Below, piece by piece: positions 9,731-22,000 of a stretch of DNA of 64,000 nucleotides. Numbering within the stretch: the first letter of the stretch is position 1; each line of letters opens with the position of its first letter. The stretch covers positions 2,965,001-3,029,000 of the forward strand of contig NC_092359.1 in assembly GCF_030848805.1 (NCBI RefSeq), given 5' to 3'. The DNA is from Temnothorax longispinosus. Its lineage: Eukaryota > Arthropoda > Insecta > Hymenoptera > Formicidae. Under the pieces are notes generated by a model. The model did not search any database. It saw only the letters and a program-made list of their open reading frames with translations, and had not been told where the DNA came from. A program made the position numbers and the translations under genes.

Positions 9731-12700
9731 CTACAAATAAAATCGAACGATTATCAAAAAGTTAATGTGTATTATAAAGATGAGAATTGACTTGAAATGA
9801 GAATTTATTTCACATAATAAGCACTTCTAAATTTTTGAATAACAACTCCAAGCATGTTTCTTCTTTTTAACACTTTTTTTACTTTCTAATAGTTGCAGTA
9901 AGATTAGTTTTATAGAAAGAAAGGGCAACACTTTTTTAAATCATCGAAATGGACAAACTTTTTAATATTGAAAAGTCTGTGTGCATAAAGTGCTTTAAAA
10001 AAATAGTGATTAGCATTTGCTATTTGAACTCGCTTTTGTCGACTTTATGCCTCATCAATATTTGCTCAATAAATTACCATGTCTTGCCGATTTCCATAAT
10101 CAACCGTAGGTTACGGAAACATTCGGTTTCACAATAAGAAACCTGTTCACCTTGAAATCTTCACTGTATGGGAAAACTCTAAGCGGACTGATTCACCGCA
10201 TACAAAGTTCTGATATCATTACACGATTGTCGAATCATTAATTGTAATTATCTTTTTCGCAATAATCGGGGCCCCCAAACCCGAGATACTAATCTCAATG
10301 ACAGATTGTCAAATTGGAAATCGATATTTTCTTCAGTCTTATTTTACGATTTTTTATGAAAAAAATCGAGATATCAACATAAATCGTTTTCAGGTTATAG
10401 GCAAATGAAATTGGAAATTAAAGAAATATTCCTTAAATATAGTATATACTTATGTATAGTTTGTTAGCAATACATACTCTACTCCCGGTCCGTGACCGCC
10501 AAGACCCGTGTGACCTCCATATCCTCCCCCGTGACTTCCAGCACCGGCATTGGCGCTTGCACTAGCTTGGGCATTAGCACTACCACCCCCGTGGCCAATA
10601 CCGCATCCTCCACTAGCACATCCACCTAAGACATGAGACTACAACATGATCAAATCCATCTCTAACGATTAACATCGTCTAAATTGATATTAAATTTTTA
10701 TTCAAATCATTTAACCTCCACTTCCGCCATGTCCAGCGACTAATCCTCCTCCATGTCCACCTAAACTTCCTCCATATCCACCGCTTAAACCTCCTCCATG
10801 TCCACTTGAACCTCCTCCATATCCACCGCCAAGTCCAGGACCTCCACCAAATCCTCCTCCACCTAATTTACCAACATCAGCATTAGCTTAATTTTTCAAT
10901 ATACTTTTTCTAAGATTGCCATCACTGTCTATGTCAAATTTACATAGAATTGTCTCAAAACTCGAAAAAGATATGGAGGTGCAAAAAATAAAATAATCTA
11001 AGTTTTCAAAATTATATTGGACAGGTCCATAATAAAATAACAAAAATATATAATTTAAAAAAGAGAAATATTTCGTATTTTAATTACAAAAATTCTACTG
11101 GCATAAACAGTTATATATATTTTCTAATGTTCACTTACTACTACCTCCAAAACCGCTGCCCGAACCGCCCGCGCCGGCACTGCCCGCGCCGGCATCACCG
11201 TAACCACCCGCGGTGCCATGGCCACTTCCACCGAAACCCCCGATACTACCACTACCCCCGTAACCACCTGCACCTGCACTAGAACCAGTTCCGCCATAAC
11301 CACCACCGCTAGAGATACCATCACCATATCCTCCGAGGCCACTCCCGTGACCTCCGGAGCCACTTCCTACATGACTGCCAGCACCGGCGCTACTTCCACC
11401 GTAGCCGCCGGCGCTAGACCCACCGTAACCACCTCCCAAACTTCCACTAATTTTACCAACTCCGCCTCCATCACCACCCTGGCCATCTAAAAATGTGTAT
11501 AGTGTATAAAAACTTTCTATATTAAAAGGTTCCTACTAGATTGTGAGAAGTTATTATTTTTGTTATATTAGCAAAAGCTGTGAAAAAAAGCATTTATTTT
11601 AAACTAACTACACCAAGTCTTTGATATTATCTTTGTTATATTATTATATCTCTTTTAATATTATCTCTCTATTTAGCATTTGCATATTTATATTCTATAA
11701 AAAGGGTTAATAAATTCTAATTAGTTATGCGTGACTGTAACCGCTTATACTTATTTCTGTGTTAACTTTTAGACTACGTAATTTTTTTAGTGTATTTTTT
11801 TACGTGCTACTCTACTCTACTAAATTAGGATGCAAAATAAAGCGAAGCTAATATAAATTTAAAATATTACTAATTGTAAGTATTAACTTCTAATTATTAT
11901 TACACGTATCATTCTCTATATACATGAAATTTAAATTCTTTTATTTTGAACTTACCAGGATAGCCTCCGAGTCCTGAAAAAATTTGCGAAATATTAATTC
12001 TAAATAAAGTATATAAATAAAATATTTGATAGGTTGTAATAAAACAAATTATTATTCTTGATTAAATTGTTCAAAATTAATCAAAATAAAGAATTAATTA
12101 CCATATCCACCGCTACCGCCGTGTCCACCGCCAAATCCACCGCCACCTCCATGTCCGCCACCTCCATATCCGCCTCCACCTCCGTGTCCACCACCTCCGT
12201 ATCCGCCTCCGTGTCCGTCACTGCCACTTCCATATCCACCATGACTACCGCCACTTCCGAATCCTCCATGGCTACCGCCGTCTCCGTATCCGCCGTGACT
12301 ACCTCCGTCTCCGTATCCGCCGTGACCACCTCCGCTGTGGCCACCGCCTCCGAATCCACCGTGTCCACCGCCGCTACCGCCTCCAAAACCACCGTGGCCA
12401 CCGCTGCTACCACCTCCAAAACCACCGTGGCCACCGCCTAAACCGCCGCCACCATCGCCGTAACCACCATGGCCACCCCCGAGTCCGCCATGTCCACCCC
12501 CGTGACTACCGCCACCATATCCGCCGCTGCCACCGCCTCCATAACCACCATGACCACCGCCTCCGTATCCATCTGTCAGAGCCGAGGATTGTCCACCTGC
12601 TGAAGCACTGCCGATAGCTTGAGCATTAGATTTGGAGTAACTGCTACCACCAAATGAACCTGCGCTGGCCGAACTGCTAGCGCTGCTAGAAGATAAACCT

Positions 12701-13747
12701 CCGCTATAACGCCTCGAACGCAATAATTCGACTTCTGCAACAAATTAAAAAGATTGTTTCCTTATAACTAATTGTAAGTTAAACTTAACTTAAAGCAAAA
12801 GAATCACTGAAAAAATAACTTCTAATAATTAATCACAAACACTCAGAATTACATGTACCTAAAAAATATTCATATTTTTTTTATAAATCTTTTTCCTTTA
12901 TATTATAGACCAAAGATGTATAACTGTTTTAATGCCTACAAGAAATTAAAGTACATTTAAGAGAAATGTTCAATTATCTTAGATCAGAGTTCAAGTTCAA
13001 ACTCAATTATCTACATACGACTGCAACAAATTTCGTATTCATAATAAAGATTTGTTATCGATTTCTCAGAAAAAATCTAAAACTTGCGACCGCTTCGTGT
13101 TTTTATATACGCTTTCTACGATCAAGAAGCAATCGTAAAGCTGATGTCGTAGAATGGAAGGCACGCATTACACATTTACATATATTTATGAATGTTACGT
13201 CATGAGAAGATTATCGTAGTCTCACTAATGGTAAAATCTTGGAAACATAAATTAACATTTGCGTATTATATCTCATGGATTCTAAATATCAATTTTAAAT
13301 CAGAATAATACGTATATCGTATTATTTATTATTTTACTGTTTAAGATTTTTCTCTTTTTTTTTGTTATGTAAAATAAAATATAAGTATAATATATGCTGT
13401 ATTGAACACACACACACACATTAAATTTTTATGTTAGGATGAGAAATGATACACTTAAATACATATTTAAGCTTTTTTTCTTTTATATATTCCTGACAAG
13501 AAAGTTTTTTTTTCTCTAACAACTACACTAACTAGTTCTAACTTTTTATTTTATAACAATACACTATTTCTCATTAAAACAATAAGAACGATAACGGAAG
13601 CGAAATATATCTTACAATAATTAGTATAAAACATGAGACTGTTGATGATGACAAGTTGATGTTACAAGACGAAAGCAACTTACCTCGTGCTTGGACACAT
13701 GCTGCAAATAATAAGGCCAAAAGGCCGATCGTCCGATACTGCCACAT
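9580..13747 (-). CDS. Secreted glycine-rich structural protein, seven exons
   Basis: Seven exons (13684-13747, 12102-12734, 11956-11973, 11139-11486, 10716-10862, 10478-10625, 9580-9730) join in phase into about 502 aa. Exon 1 encodes a signal peptide, MWQYRTIGLLALLFAACVQA. The body is low-complexity GGHGGYGGG, with GSGG and SSAGGYGG blocks, plus a Ser/Ala-rich start and an SANAQASASANAGA stretch with a Cys pair. The tail is not repetitive: LFSRIGDTDEGTSQSGT, then YSVKAGKIPA. Such proteins are usually cuticle, silk or gland structural components. No chitin-binding Rebers-Riddiford motif is visible, so function is inferred from composition only. A TATA box at 13785-13792 suggests a strongly regulated, tissue-specific promoter. 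Confidence 0.85.
10478..10625 (-). CDS. Glycine-rich protein exon 6 (Cys pair)
   Basis: Acceptor TGTCTTAG, donor TAGA|GTATGT. It begins GCASGGCGIGHGGG, the only cysteine pair in the mature body, followed by SANAQASASANAGA. Confidence 0.82.
10716..10862 (-). CDS. Glycine-rich protein exon 5
   Basis: Acceptor TAAATTAG, donor GGAG|GTTAAA. It encodes 48 residues including repeated GHGGGL and GGYGGS units. Confidence 0.82.
11139..11486 (-). CDS. Glycine-rich protein exon 4
   Basis: Acceptor ATTTTTAG, donor AGTA|GTAAGT. It encodes 115 residues of GGYGGSSAGG and GGSGSGFGG type, poorer in His than exon 2. Confidence 0.85.
11956..11973 (-). CDS. Glycine-rich protein exon 3 (18-nt microexon)
   Basis: Acceptor TTTTTTCAG and donor CCTG|GTAAG bound only 18 nt. 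They encode the LGGYP core, with split Gly and Asp codons on either side. Phase matches both neighbours, and the length is a multiple of three, so it can be skipped without a frame change. Confidence 0.75.
12102..12734 (-). CDS. Glycine-rich protein exon 2 (main Gly/His/Tyr block)
   Basis: Acceptor TTGCAG at 12735-12740, donor ATG|GTAATT. It starts VELLRSRRYSGG, with a dibasic RSRR that could be processed, then a Ser/Ala block, then about 150 residues of GGHGGYGGG-like repeats. The 633-nt exon preserves phase into the 18-nt microexon. Confidence 0.88.
13684..13747 (-). CDS. Glycine-rich protein exon 1 (signal peptide)
   Basis: ATG at 13747 and 21 codons plus one base, ending at donor CGAG|GTAAGT. 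It encodes almost exactly the secretion signal, a common arrangement for cuticular and secreted insect proteins. Confidence 0.85.
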
Positions 13748-13784
13748 GACGATATCTGGTTTCTATCCCGATCGGCCGCCAAGT

Positions 13785-13792
13785 CTTTATAT
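13785..13792 (-). promoter_or_regulatory. TATA box of the glycine-rich gene
   Basis: ATATAAAG on the - strand, 38 nt upstream of the ATG at 13747. A start about 30 nt downstream would leave a 5'UTR of only about 10-20 nt. Confidence 0.6.
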
Positions 13793-13799
13793 CTTGTCT

Positions 13800-15302
13800 C
13801 CCACCCCAACCGCTCATTCCTTCCTAAAACACTGGCTGCTTCGTTGAACGCAAGTCGGATTGAGGAGCAATGAAAGCAAGAAAATGCGTTGGATGCGTGG
13901 CCAAGGTTAAGATAATCGGCGCTTATTATCGGGAATCCACCCAAGTCTGTTATCGTATCTTCTTGTGCTCCTGTTTCCGATCAACGTCGATGAATTTGGC
14001 ACTTTGTAACAAAACACAATGTAAACGAATTTGTCTTTAAAAAGTATTTTAAGACAAACGGAATGAAATTATTGTAATTCTAAAAATAAATTGACCAAAT
14101 GAACTCAGAATCGTATAGAAAAAGATGACGCCAAGTGTATAATAAAAATCCTCTTGAAAATAATTTATGCTAAAACAATAATTTGTATTGCATAGATTAT
14201 ATCTACCTTTTCAGAGAAATATGGAAAATAGAGGAATTTTGCACTTTAGTTATTTATAGCAAAAATCTATTTGTTATACGATTCAAGTGAATGAGTTTCT
14301 AGAATTCCAAAAGCAGTATGTTGGAATAAGAAATTTAATCACGATGTCGATCACAACAGCTAACACTAAGAGAGTTATATAATAAAGAGAGAGACTGTAT
14401 CTTTTTCAATTTACTAAATTTTTTTTCAATATATCGTCGCGATTTATTATTGCTGTAAACATGATGTACTAAATAGACTAAATATGTGGTTGGTCATTGA
14501 CATTGTCAATGGTTTAACGATTACCCGTTCAAATAGCTACAAAGGTATGACACATCTAACAATAAGCCGATAATGTAAAATATTTACGAAGGTCATTTGC
14601 AGCCTTCAGCTCGGATTTATCTCGATGAATCTTAATGTTATTTCATAGATTTATCACTTGTGTCAATCGTTAATAATACGTAATAAGAGGTATTCACTTT
14701 GTCAATAATAATTGTGATTTTTCTATTTTCACAAATTATTGTATAAGGAAACAGATGTATAATCTCTCGAAAAAAAGTTGAAAATATTAATACAGAATTC
14801 AGTATTGTTTTTAAGATTCTAGTGTTTTTTAATATCCGAGAAATATTGAACGAGTAATTATATGTGTATTTTAAACGTGCTAATGCAAAAGTATAAATAT
14901 TAGGGACAAATTTTGTAGATTACAGTAATCTAGGACTTGGAAATACATAGGCGATAGAGGAAACGGTTACAACGATTGATATTTATTACATGTTACGTAG
15001 TTCTAGAATAGAATAAATGTAGTATGCATGTAAAATAGACTAGGTCTGTGTATGGCATAAAATACCTATGAGTCAATAATGAAAAAATTATAATACCCAT
15101 TTTTCCGTAAGTTACAAGGCAAGAACAAAACATAATTTCTTAATAATTACTAATTTGCATTCTTAACGTATTCTTACTTCACTGCCCATCGAGGCGTATT
15201 ATAAATGATGAGGCAATTATGTTTATTTATAGATCTGTATTAATCACGATATGTGTATAAGAAAAGAAAACAATGTTATATTAACAGCATTAGTTTAACT
15301 GT
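13800..15302. other. Intergenic AT-rich DNA
   Basis: No coding exon, RNA gene or clear repeat was recognised. It is the upstream flank of the glycine-rich gene and may hold its enhancers. Confidence 0.5.
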
Positions 15303-16641
15303 ATATAATCCAGTGTTGGGCAAAATTTATTCTGAATAACGAATAAAAAATAACGAATAAAATAAATGTATTCGTTATTCGTGTTGTTATTCGAATAAAA
15401 TAATCAAGAATAATTTATTCGTAATTCATCTTTTTTATTCGAAGAATGTAACGAATAAAAAAAATCGATAACGAAAAATGATGCACAGAGTAAAAATTAA
15501 AGTCCTCACTCGTGAATGTAAAGTTGTAATATAATTTATTAATTAATTAATTTATTAGTTAATCTATTAATTAGTATTTTTAACATTAAATAAATTAAAA
15601 CAAAGAAATTAAATAAATTTATAATCAATAAAATAAAAATTTAATTTAATAAAAATCTGTGTGTTATTAGTTTTAATTAATAAAATAAAAAACAACATAA
15701 AAACTAATCTTATTTATAAATAAAAAAAGAGAAATTTAATGAAAAAAGTACATAATCAACTTTAGTTTCCCAAAAGTGTAGATTTCAGAATGTTTTTCTT
15801 TTAGTTGGTTTAAAAAAAATTACTTAAAAGTAATTATTATCAAAGTTTATTTTTTATTTGATACATTTTTATTTAAAAATGCTTTCAGAAGCACACGTTT
15901 TTCAAACATACTGTCTGATAATCGATGATATTTGGCTGTATTAATCATTGTAGCAAATGAAAATAATCTCTCCACCGGAGCCGAAGAAGGATTGAATGTA
16001 TTGTATTTTATAAAAACTTTCTTTATTGTAGGATATTTTTCTAGATTATCAGACAGTATGTTTGAAAAACGTGTGCTTCTGAAAGCATTTTTAAATAAAA
16101 ATGTATCAAATAAAAAATAAACTTTGATAATAATGATAATAATAATTACTTTTTAGTGATTTTTTTAAACCAACTAAAAGAAAAACATTCTGAAATCTAC
16201 ACTTTTGGGAAACTCAAGTTGATTATGTACTTTTTTTATTAAATTTCTCTTTTTCTATTTATATATAAATAAGATTAGTTTTTATGTTGTTTTTTATTTT
16301 ATTAATTAAAACTAATGACACAGGTTTTTATTAAATTAAATTTTTATTTTATTGATTGTAAATTTATTTAATTTCTTTAGTTTTAATTTATTTAATGTTA
16401 AAAATATTAATTAATAAATTATAACTTTACGTTCACGAAATATTATCATTTGTTAACAAAAATTTTTATATATTTTGTTTTATTTTCGAATAAAAAATAA
16501 CGAATAAACATATTTAATTGTGAATAACGAATAATTTTAATAATGAATAATTCTATCAACGAATAAAGAATAACGAATAAAAAAATTATTCGTTATTCAT
16601 AATCGAATAAAATTCGAATAATATACAACACTGATATAATC
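15303..16641. mobile_element. Fold-back hAT-family element with 8-bp target duplication
   Basis: The element spans 15311-16633 (1,323 bp) and is flanked by identical 8-bp copies of ATATAATC (15303-15310 and 16634-16641). Termini are CAGTGTTGGG and, from the other end, CAGTGTTGTA; both the termini and the 8-bp duplication are hAT hallmarks. Unlike a normal hAT element, its halves (15311-15923 and 16044-16633) are long inverted copies of each other around a 120-bp spacer. The spacer and left arm encode the transposase C-terminus on the - strand. The terminal regions are rich in CGAATAA repeats. It is non-autonomous. Confidence 0.85.
15847..15993 (-). pseudogene. hAT transposase C-terminal dimerisation fragment
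   Basis: Forty-eight codons to a TAA carry NPSSAPVERLFSFATMINTA followed by LSDSMFEKRVLLKAFL. This is the pattern of the hAT dimerisation region (S-x-PVERLFS, then LSD, then LLK). The rest of the transposase is absent. The last part is duplicated in inverted orientation in the right arm (about 16044-16120, + strand). Confidence 0.8.
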
Positions 16642-16758
16642 TTGTTAAGTTAATAACGATATTAATAAAACAAATAAAAAACATTTTATTAAAACATTTT
16701 ATTTTATAAAAAAGTATGACATATTTGTTACATTAATATTATTATTGAATTATCAAGA

Positions 16759-16832
16759 TTATATTTTCTCCCAGATAGATTCCCTGCATCTTTCTTTTCC
16801 GTGTACATATGTGGTTCCATGAAATGCATATT
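16759..16832 (-). CDS. Possible orphan terminal exon
   Basis: Acceptor GTTCTTCGCAG is followed by 23 codons and TAA, reading YAFHGTTYVHGKERCRESIW then EKI. AATAAA-type signals occur on the same strand about 60 nt past the stop. The composition looks protein-like, but no partner exon or homologue was recognised. A chance open stretch is the main alternative. Confidence 0.25.
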
Positions 16833-16839
16833 CTGCGAA

Positions 16840-18150
16840 GAACAAATCAATAAGATGCGTTATGTAAATTAAAAAATTATAGGAAACTTATAAGAAAAAT
16901 ATTAAATATAAACTGCAATCTCTTATATCCACGATAGATAAAATATTCTTATTATTTATGCTAAAAGGACTATCATGGTTCTACATATTAGAACCGCAAA
17001 TTTCTTGAAATTAATTTGTTTTTATCTCATTGTCAGTTTTTATAAAACGCTATTCTCAGCAATTCCGTGACTTGCACAGCATGAAGTAGCCATGAATTAA
17101 TGTCTTAAATTAGGAAATATAATATTTTGCCTGAACAGTCTTTGGTTTTTTAGATTGTCATTTTCTGAGAATTTCGAACGCGTTGTGTTTTTACATTTTC
17201 ACATCATCGCGATTAAATTAAACGGGGAAGTACATACAAGAAATCCTCTAATCGGCTTAAAAGATTAAAGCAACGCGTATAATCGAAATAGTCAAACGAG
17301 ATAGTTCGTGGCGTCATCGGGGTAACTTTTTAATACTTTCTCGACGCAATGATTTATAACTTGCATACTTGGCACAAAATGAACGATACACAAGAACAAA
17401 TATTTATTTCATGAACTAATCTCACGAGCGCTTGTCTGATTGTATAAGTTGTCGCTTAGATTAAAAAAATTACGATTATTTCCACGTAATTTGAATTTCC
17501 GTATAATAGAAATAATAAAAAATTAGAATACAAAGATAAATAAATCATTTTGTGCAAGACGATTCTTAAAATGCATAATTATAAATTTTTTATCTATAAT
17601 TAAAGAGTTATCCGCGTTTGTCGCTACGTCGCTTTGTGCGAGCGTTTTCTCTTATCGACTCATTCTAAGCATCTTGAGGAATATATGCTTCCTGCATGCA
17701 AACTTGCTTTCACAAATGCGACAAGTTTCTTCTTCTACTATTTATAAATTTAATTTCGTCTCCCTGATTACAAAATATGTTCTTCCGTCGGAGATCGAAT
17801 TTATTTCAGAGCAATTCCACTGCAATGAAGATTAAAGAAAACGCGTATCAATATAAACAGCGACTACTTAATTAACGACAGATTTACAAATAAAAAGAAA
17901 AGTGCCGTTATCTAATTTTTTCAAAAATTGATTTATTTTATAGCAGAACGAGGAAAGCTGGAACTCATGAATGAGACAAACGGCCTTCTTCTTGCGATAA
18001 ACATTTCGGCCTCTATTCCCGCGCGTCAGGTTTCAATGGTTATTCATGAGCATGTGAACGGCTCATTAAATCTCCGCTCGGCGATTCTCCACATTTGCTA
18101 TGAGATCGTAATCACGGAAAGAAGCGCACTTACGATACCAAAACTCATTA
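16840..18150. other. Intergenic DNA
   Basis: AT-rich with scattered GC-richer patches. An 80-codon + strand frame at 17928-18170 has no recognised homology, and its 3' end lies in the repeated segment starting near 18161. Confidence 0.4.
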
Positions 18151-18160
18151 AGTTCATTAC

Positions 18161-18480
18161 TGACTCGTAGAGCGGACCAGAAACGTTTCAGCATATATTA
18201 TTATACGAGTTGGCTTTTTTCTCACGCTTGACGCATTATACACGTCATTTACACCGCAGCCATTGCGTATTTTCGATCGTGAAGCTACTTGTAAAGATAA
18301 ACACGCGGCTACATCAGTGGGATTATTATGACTTTTTATTTTCCTTATCTTGTTTATAGGTATCGTCTGTGCGGAAAGACCAACTCTCATGAATCGTCAT
18401 GGAAAGACGTTATTTCTCGAGAGAATCTTCAATTTTAATATACGGAGTGTTCCGGCGCTACCGGATATCCTCTCGTAGTT
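18161..18480. repeat. Diverged direct repeat, copy 1
   Basis: Starts GACTCGTAGAGCGGACCAGA and shares blocks with copy 2 along its length, including GCGTATTTTCGATCGT, GGTATCGTCTGTGCGGAAA and GACGTTATTTC. It is about 75-80% similar by eye and includes no intact gene. Confidence 0.6.
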
Positions 18481-18749
18481 TACGATCATATTACTTATTT
18501 TTTTCTTGGCAAAATTAAGAGAGATAGTCGAATGTATAGTAATTACGTAATATGGAACCACGGTTAAAAAAATTAATTTTTTTATCTTATCCGCTTGAGA
18601 CAAAAAAACGTTGCAAGAAAAATTCTGCTATGGCATTATATATCGAAAGTAAAAGTCATTTAAACAATTTTGTATAAAAAAAAAATTATAGTTATAAAAT
18701 ATGTTTAAATATTTTTTTTCTCTTATGTAATTTCTATCTGTATATAGGA

Positions 18750-19147
18750 CATATAATAGGCCAAATGCGGCGATAAAAAAAACTTTATACTCCAACAGTG
18801 GCGCGAAAAAAAATGTACACTAACACGGCAGTTAATTAAAAAATTCATACCCTAAGTGTGGCGAAAGTAATAATTCATATCCCAAGTGCGGCGAGGATAA
18901 AAATTAATATCCCAAGTGCGGCGCGAAAGAAAACCTTATATTCCAAAGGTAGCGCGAAAAAAATTTTATACACTAACGGTTGATTAAAAAATTCGTACCC
19001 TAACGGCGGCGCGAAGAAAAATTTATACCCCAAGTGCAACGCGAATAAAAATTCATATTTCAAATGCGGCGCGAATAAAAATTTATACTCCATGTGCGGT
19101 GAGAATAAAAGTTTATACCTCAAGTGCGGCGTAAATAAAAATTTAAA
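18750..19147. repeat. Minisatellite, unit about 33 bp
   Basis: About twelve degenerate units of the form AAAATTCATACCCCAAGTG plus CGGCGCG. Because the unit is close to 33 bp, the - strand stays open over about 100 codons and reads as repeats of the type YKFLFAPHL. This is best read as repeat DNA rather than a gene. Confidence 0.7.
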
Positions 19148-19466
19148 CCTGACTCGTAGAGCGGGCCAGAAATGTTTTAGCATACATTACGAACTGGTTT
19201 TTTGTTTCATGTTTGACTCATACACGCGATTTATGAGCAACGTGACGCCGCCGCCGTCGCGTATTTTCGATCGTATTTGTAAAGATATAAACTCGAGGCT
19301 ACATTAGCAGGATCATTACTTTTTATTTTCTTTCATTTACCTTGTTATAGGTATCATCCGTGCGGAAAAACCGCTTCTCACGAATCATCGTGAAGAGACG
19401 TTATTTCCTGAGAAATTAATCTTCATTTTTAATATACTCGACGCTACCGAATATCCTTTCGCAGTT
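19148..19466. repeat. Diverged direct repeat, copy 2
   Basis: Starts GACTCGTAGAGCGGGCCAGA and matches 18161-18480 in the same orientation. The two copies bracket the minisatellite at 18750-19147. Confidence 0.6.
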
Positions 19467-19469
19467 TTA

Positions 19470-22000
19470 CGCCGGCCGTATTATTATTTTTTTTGCGAAA
19501 TTGAAAGAGATCGCCGCGTTTATTACTTAAAATCGCACTTTTCAATATTTTTGGCATTCTCTATCCGAGAAAAATTTTTTATATTTATATATATGTATAC
19601 CTATATAATATGTCCATACATGCTTTCTTTCTTTTGTATAATCGCTGTTCGTATAATAACAAAAATAATTAAAAAATAATTTAAAGAAACAAATTCAGTT
19701 CAACAGTGAAAACAAATTCAAATTCAACATTGAAATTATTTTTTTAATTATATTTGTAATTCTTTTTTTATTATTATTTTCCTGTTTACAAGAACAGAGA
19801 GATTGTGTAAGAGAAAGAAAACATATATGGACACATATTGATTTAATATATAATTACACATATTTATGCATATTTGTATACGAAAAATTTTTTACCAGGT
19901 ATTGACTTGCGTTCCATCTTAATGATTTGTCAACATATGTAGAATCACAGTGCGTATTATATAAACATAGAAAGCATATAAAGCAATTTAGTTATGTTAA
20001 ATACGTTCAAGGAAAACCATCGATGAATCAGTTTGATCGAGAAAGATTCTGTGATCCTGTGGTACATATACTTCACGAGATTAATTAAAAAACGACCAAT
20101 ACGTACTGCCGAATTCGTAATTTCCATCTCTTTCTAATGTCTTCCAGAAAATAACTGTTATTATGAGTAAGAAAAAAATGTAGGCGCAATCGCACTGATA
20201 TATGGTTTATTGCAGCAAAACATGATAATACATAATTATGACATTCACTTATTACATTCGCTTGTTTATCTTAGCTGCAAGAAATAATTTAAGGAAGATG
20301 TATTCGAAATTCGAAATATACGATGTAGGTGAAATAGATGGGCTATTTCGATACCGGAATCGACGGATTAAACCAAGAAGTAATTAAGATCGAAAGATTG
20401 AAAAAATGGGTATACAGAGGATAAATCTGTTATGACAAACGCTACTTACTTATATAACTTATGCTCTGATATGATTTGTCTAATGCACTTTAATCTGATT
20501 AGAATGTGATCTCGGTCTTTTCTACTTTCAACCTCATTGTTGAATCTAAACGTTACAATATCGCAACTTCTTATCATTGTAGATACATTATAAAATTGTC
20601 CTTTCGGAGTTGCACTCTTTGCGTTTAAAATGAGTCAAATATTTACGCTTTAATATGCTAATATTCGAGTTTGTCTTTATTTTATTTACGAACGTATATG
20701 TATCTATTAGATTGTTGAACACTCAGAAAGCATTGTACATCAGACGCTTAACGAGGCAAAGATAATGGTTTGGGGACCAGTCTATGATTTACTTTTAACA
20801 AATTTCTACGCAGATATTTCATAGTGTCAGCTAAGTTTTCATTTTACTTACGGATTTCCAGCCTGGCAGTATATATATATATAACTAATTCTCTTTCCAT
20901 GTTCTCTCTCTCTCTCTCTCTCTCTCTTTTGATGTTATACAATGTCGGCCGAAATACGTAATACAATCAGGAAGTGTGATTCTGCGACTCAAAATAAACC
21001 GAAATGGTAGAATAAATTTTTTTTGAACAAGATCTCGTTTTCAAGAAGAAGGACTTTGAAAGTTAATCGAGTACTTTACTGATTTTAACATAACGGTTTA
21101 ACTAGTATTTTGGCCCACCTTGTATATTAATTATATAATCTAAATTATACAATAAACAACCTCCTCAAATCCGAAAGATGTCTTTTTAAATGTTATCTGA
21201 CTAATAAAGAGTAATTCAATAAATCAATACATTCTCATGATATCTTTTTTAGACTTTTATATAGTCTAAATACATTAAGCAAGCTTAACAATTAACTTAA
21301 GCTTAACTTAATGATTATTCGTCTCTTTGATTCATTATTCAGGCAGAGGTACAGCTTAGAGATTATAAATTCTGTTAATTAAATAGCCGCTCAACATAGA
21401 GATAATAAAAATATATTATATAGCGCATGTATATAGCCATCTTATAAGAGAACTTCAAATCTCTCTTTGTGCAGAAACTATATCATAGATTGTTTCTAAA
21501 AAGCGCAATGGCACCATTTACTAAAACTCAGAAGCATTTTCTTAGATCTATGATTTATAACATAAATATTTTCCCATTTTATACATTTTGCTAATATGAA
21601 TTAAATCACACAAAAGAGAAAAACATTAACAAAAATTGTCTTATTTGAAAATCATTATAAGCAGATTTGATTGTAAAATTGGTCCGATATTAATATACGC
21701 ATAATTTTTCGTGATTTTCATTGAGTTTCGCTTACGTTATAACAGAATGTGATCCAAAAACGCGCTATTAGTGTAAATATATCTGGATATAATTCTAACA
21801 TTATGTATTATATCCATTTTATACTGGATGATAATCGCGTTATAGCAATCAATTATTTTTAATGAGTAAATTATATAAAAAGAACATTTGTTCTTAAAAG
21901 GTAATATTCAAAAATATATTACTTAATATTGTATTGCTATGACACTACAACTTATCATCTGCGCGACTGTCGCTCAATAAAGAACAGATATAAAAAAAGT
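19470..22000. other. Intergenic DNA downstream of FARP
   Basis: AT-rich, with a TA run and a CT microsatellite near 20870-20930. No coding exon was found. The right end probably contains the FARP 3'UTR; AATAAA on the - strand occurs near 21998. Confidence 0.45.

Noticed and set aside
12058..12441. A Thr/Ser/Ala-rich + strand frame of 127 codons
   Set aside because: It is the antisense shadow of the Gly-rich exon; GGN codons read backwards give Thr, Ser, Ala and Pro.
17928..18170. An 80-codon + strand frame
   Set aside because: No homology was recognised, its end enters a repeated segment, and no splice or promoter signals support it.
18875..19183. A 102-codon repetitive frame on the - strand
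   Set aside because: It is open only because the minisatellite unit is about 33 bp. There is no start context, splice support or protein-like conservation.
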